54,742 nucleotides of DNA, from the NCBI GenBank assembly GCA_025055435.1, contig JANWWN010000015.1, positions 1 to 54,742 on the forward strand. The letters are read 5' to 3'. This document shows positions 53,430 to 54,742 of the stretch, piece after piece (the first letter of the stretch is position 1; each line of letters begins with the position of its first letter). Below the pieces are notes generated by a model. That model was not told the DNA's origin. It saw only the letters and a list, made by a program, of their open reading frames with translations, and ran no database searches. Source of the DNA: Cyclobacteriaceae bacterium (GTDB lineage: Bacteria; Bacteroidota; Bacteroidia; Cytophagales; Cyclobacteriaceae). The translations under genes were made by a program, and so were the position numbers.

Positions 53430-54742
53430 TTATTTTAAAAATTCGGCTGAGGCCGGCATGCGGCCTGCCGCCATAGGATAATCGAACAGACCGTGCTTCT
53501 TAATAGCCTCTTCTACTTTATGCGGAACAAATTTTTCCCAGCCCGGCTCACCTTTCTTAATCATGGCCAGCACATTATCGCTGATGATATGCAGATTGTT
53601 CACGTTAGCATCGTGTATATCTTCCAGCTTATTGTTATCCATCAGGTAGCGGAAGAGGTTTTTCAGATTATCCGGAAGAGTGGATTCAAAATCTTTCAGC
53701 GTAAAGAGTTTGCCTTCGGGAAGCAAGGCAGGGTATATGTACAACTTTACATTGGTTCCAAATAACGAAGCAAAACATTCCAGTATGCCGCCGCGAAGGT
53801 TGGAATAGGTTCGTTCATCAAATACTTTCTGCAGGGCATAAATACCCATTACAATACCGGTCTTCTTGCCTTTGGTTATTCGCGATAAATAATCCATCAG
53901 GCGATAGTATTCGTAGTAATTGGATATGAGCACATTCTGCCCGAGCGAACAGAGAATATCTGCCCGGTTAAGGAAATCGCGCTCATCAATGTTTCCTTCC
54001 ACGCCCAGGTCGTTTAAGGTAAGCTCGGTTAGCAGCACCATGCGCGACTTGTCCACATCAGGTTCATTTTTAAACCGTCTGCGCGAGGTAAGCAGCATAT
54101 CTACATTTACGTGGGTAGGTGGACGGAAGCGGCCGCGCAAGACCAGAATATTTTTCTTATACAATTCATCAGATGGCTGACGCACCTGACCATCGGGACC
54201 AAACATCGCAGCACGGGTAAAACCGTTCTTAACCAACTTAAGCGCCATGAGGCGGTTATCTACATGCCGGAAGTCAGGACCGGTAAGCCGGAACATGTCG
54301 ATTTCAATCCGGCGGGTGGACAAACCGTCCAACAGCGACATCAGAATTTTCTCCGGATCGGTTTCATATGAACAGGCATAAATCATATTCACCCCTACTA
54401 CGCCCAGTGCAGCCTGTTGCTGAAGCGGGTCGTTATCGTGCATCCGGACGTGAATCACACAATCATTCGGCTCGGATTCAGGCCGCAGCTGAAAGCGTAA
54501 TCCCATCCAGCCGTGAGGTTGATTGGTGCGCTCGTAGTTTAGTACTTCAACCGTATCGGCAAAACTGAAGAAGCGGGTAGTGGAAATCCGGTGCGGCAAC
54601 CGTTCGGGTAGTAATACATATTCGTGGTCAAGCATTTTCATAAGGCGCTCCTCGCATACGTACCGTTCGCAATAGCCGTAAATGGCATCGCTAAACTTCA
54701 TGTCGTAGGCCGAGATGGTTTTGGCGATGGTACCTGACGCCC
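53430..54742 (-). CDS. Conserved protein of unknown function, 5' end beyond window
   Basis: The frame is open through the right edge: upstream of the ATG at 54701 it continues in frame as ASGTIAKTISAYD with no stop, so the true start lies outside the window and 54701 is probably internal. At least 423 residues follow, with GWMGLRFQL, VIHVRMHDNDPLQQQAALG, VVGVNMIYACSY, LLDGLSTRRIEIDMFRLTGP and YKKNILVLRGRF. From memory some entries of this family carry a nicotinate-nucleotide adenylyltransferase label, but no HxGH nucleotidyltransferase motif is visible, so I do not adopt it. Confidence 0.8.
   Translation of the reverse strand, partial: ASGTIAKTISAYDMKFSDAIYGYCERYVCEERLMKMLDHEYVLLPERLPHRISTTRFFSFADTVEVLNYERTNQPHGWMGLRFQLRPESEPNDCVIHVRMHDNDPLQQQAALGVVGVNMIYACSYETDPEKILMSLLDGLSTRRIEIDMFRLTGPDFRHVDNRLMALKLVKNGFTRAAMFGPDGQVRQPSDELYKKNILVLRGRFRPPTHVNVDMLLTSRRRFKNEPDVDKSRMVLLTELTLNDLGVEGNIDERDFLNRADILCSLGQNVLISNYYEYYRLMDYLSRITKGKKTGIVMGIYALQKVFDERTYSNLRGGILECFASLFGTNVKLYIYPALLPEGKLFTLKDFESTLPDNLKNLFRYLMDNNKLEDIHDANVNNLHIISDNVLAMIKKGEPGWEKFVPHKVEEAIKKHGLFDYPMAAGRMPASAEFLK

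Overview
The window is a chromosomal segment from a member of the Bacteroidota, most likely order Cytophagales; the genus cannot be fixed from the sequence alone. Evidence for this: several genes are preceded by the Bacteroidota -7 element (TAnnTTTG) and few have a clear Shine-Dalgarno sequence. There is a type IX secretion C-terminal sorting domain, two DUF2911 proteins, TPR-type sensor kinases without partner regulators, short Lys/Ala-rich histone-H1-like proteins and a free-standing acyl-CoA-binding protein. No rRNA, tRNA, CRISPR array, prophage, insertion sequence or recognisable defence island was seen. Most of the window is ordinary core genome, densely packed on both strands. No stretch longer than about 200 bases lacks a gene.

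Layout. 1-5.4 kb: the end of a DUF2911 gene converges on an operon for a secreted PIG-L/LmbE deacetylase, a 45-residue membrane peptide in an unlisted small ORF, and a sodium:solute symporter. 5.4-8.7 kb: a secreted protein of unknown function, a secreted NUC1 nuclease and a TPR sensor histidine kinase. 8.8-14.0 kb: alaS-gatB-TlpA-like operon. 14.1-16.1 kb: two overlapping M23 peptidase paralogues. 16.1-18.7 kb: CapA-like protein, MerR-like regulator and dprA, followed by two REP-like hairpins. 18.8-20.4 kb: TPR protein and HMG-CoA lyase. 20.5-27.1 kb: tight run of DUF1800, DUF1501 (Tat signal plus T9SS domain), outer-membrane barrel, lipoprotein and murB.

27.2-29.4 kb: a 16-codon Lys/Ala gene, a second small basic protein, a dCMP-deaminase-like enzyme, a second DUF2911 protein and a secreted protein. 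29.5-32.8 kb: katG and oxyR diverge across an intergenic region with three 15-bp palindromes that look like OxyR sites. 32.8-35.7 kb: lipoprotein, IF2-N-like protein, an overlapping cluster (conserved unknown, arfB, CHY zinc protein) and a histone-H1-like gene. 35.7-39.0 kb: TPR sensor kinase and PlsC-like acyltransferase operon. 39.1-43.6 kb: a degenerate ion-channel-like membrane protein overlapping an SPFH protein, then gltA, acyl-CoA-binding protein, rsmE and a DUF7832-like protein. 43.6-49.9 kb: a large TPR protein, a membrane-anchored thioredoxin and topA-sirtuin-coaX. 50.0-54.7 kb: arginase-family hydrolase, AGCS symporter, lipoprotein and a conserved gene cut by the right edge.

Functional themes. 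Translation and its rescue are represented by alaS, gatB, rsmE and arfB. Peroxide defence is katG/oxyR, and the OxyR redox cysteines fall at residues 199 and 208. Cell wall and envelope functions are murB, the two M23 peptidases, the PlsC-like protein and the OMP/lipoprotein run. Central metabolism includes gltA, HMG-CoA lyase, acyl-CoA-binding protein and coaX. No complete new system is proved here. The best leads are the PIG-L/micropeptide/symporter operon, the DUF1800-DUF1501-OMP-lipoprotein operon, the degenerate channel/SPFH pair and the tiny Lys/Ala-rich gene.
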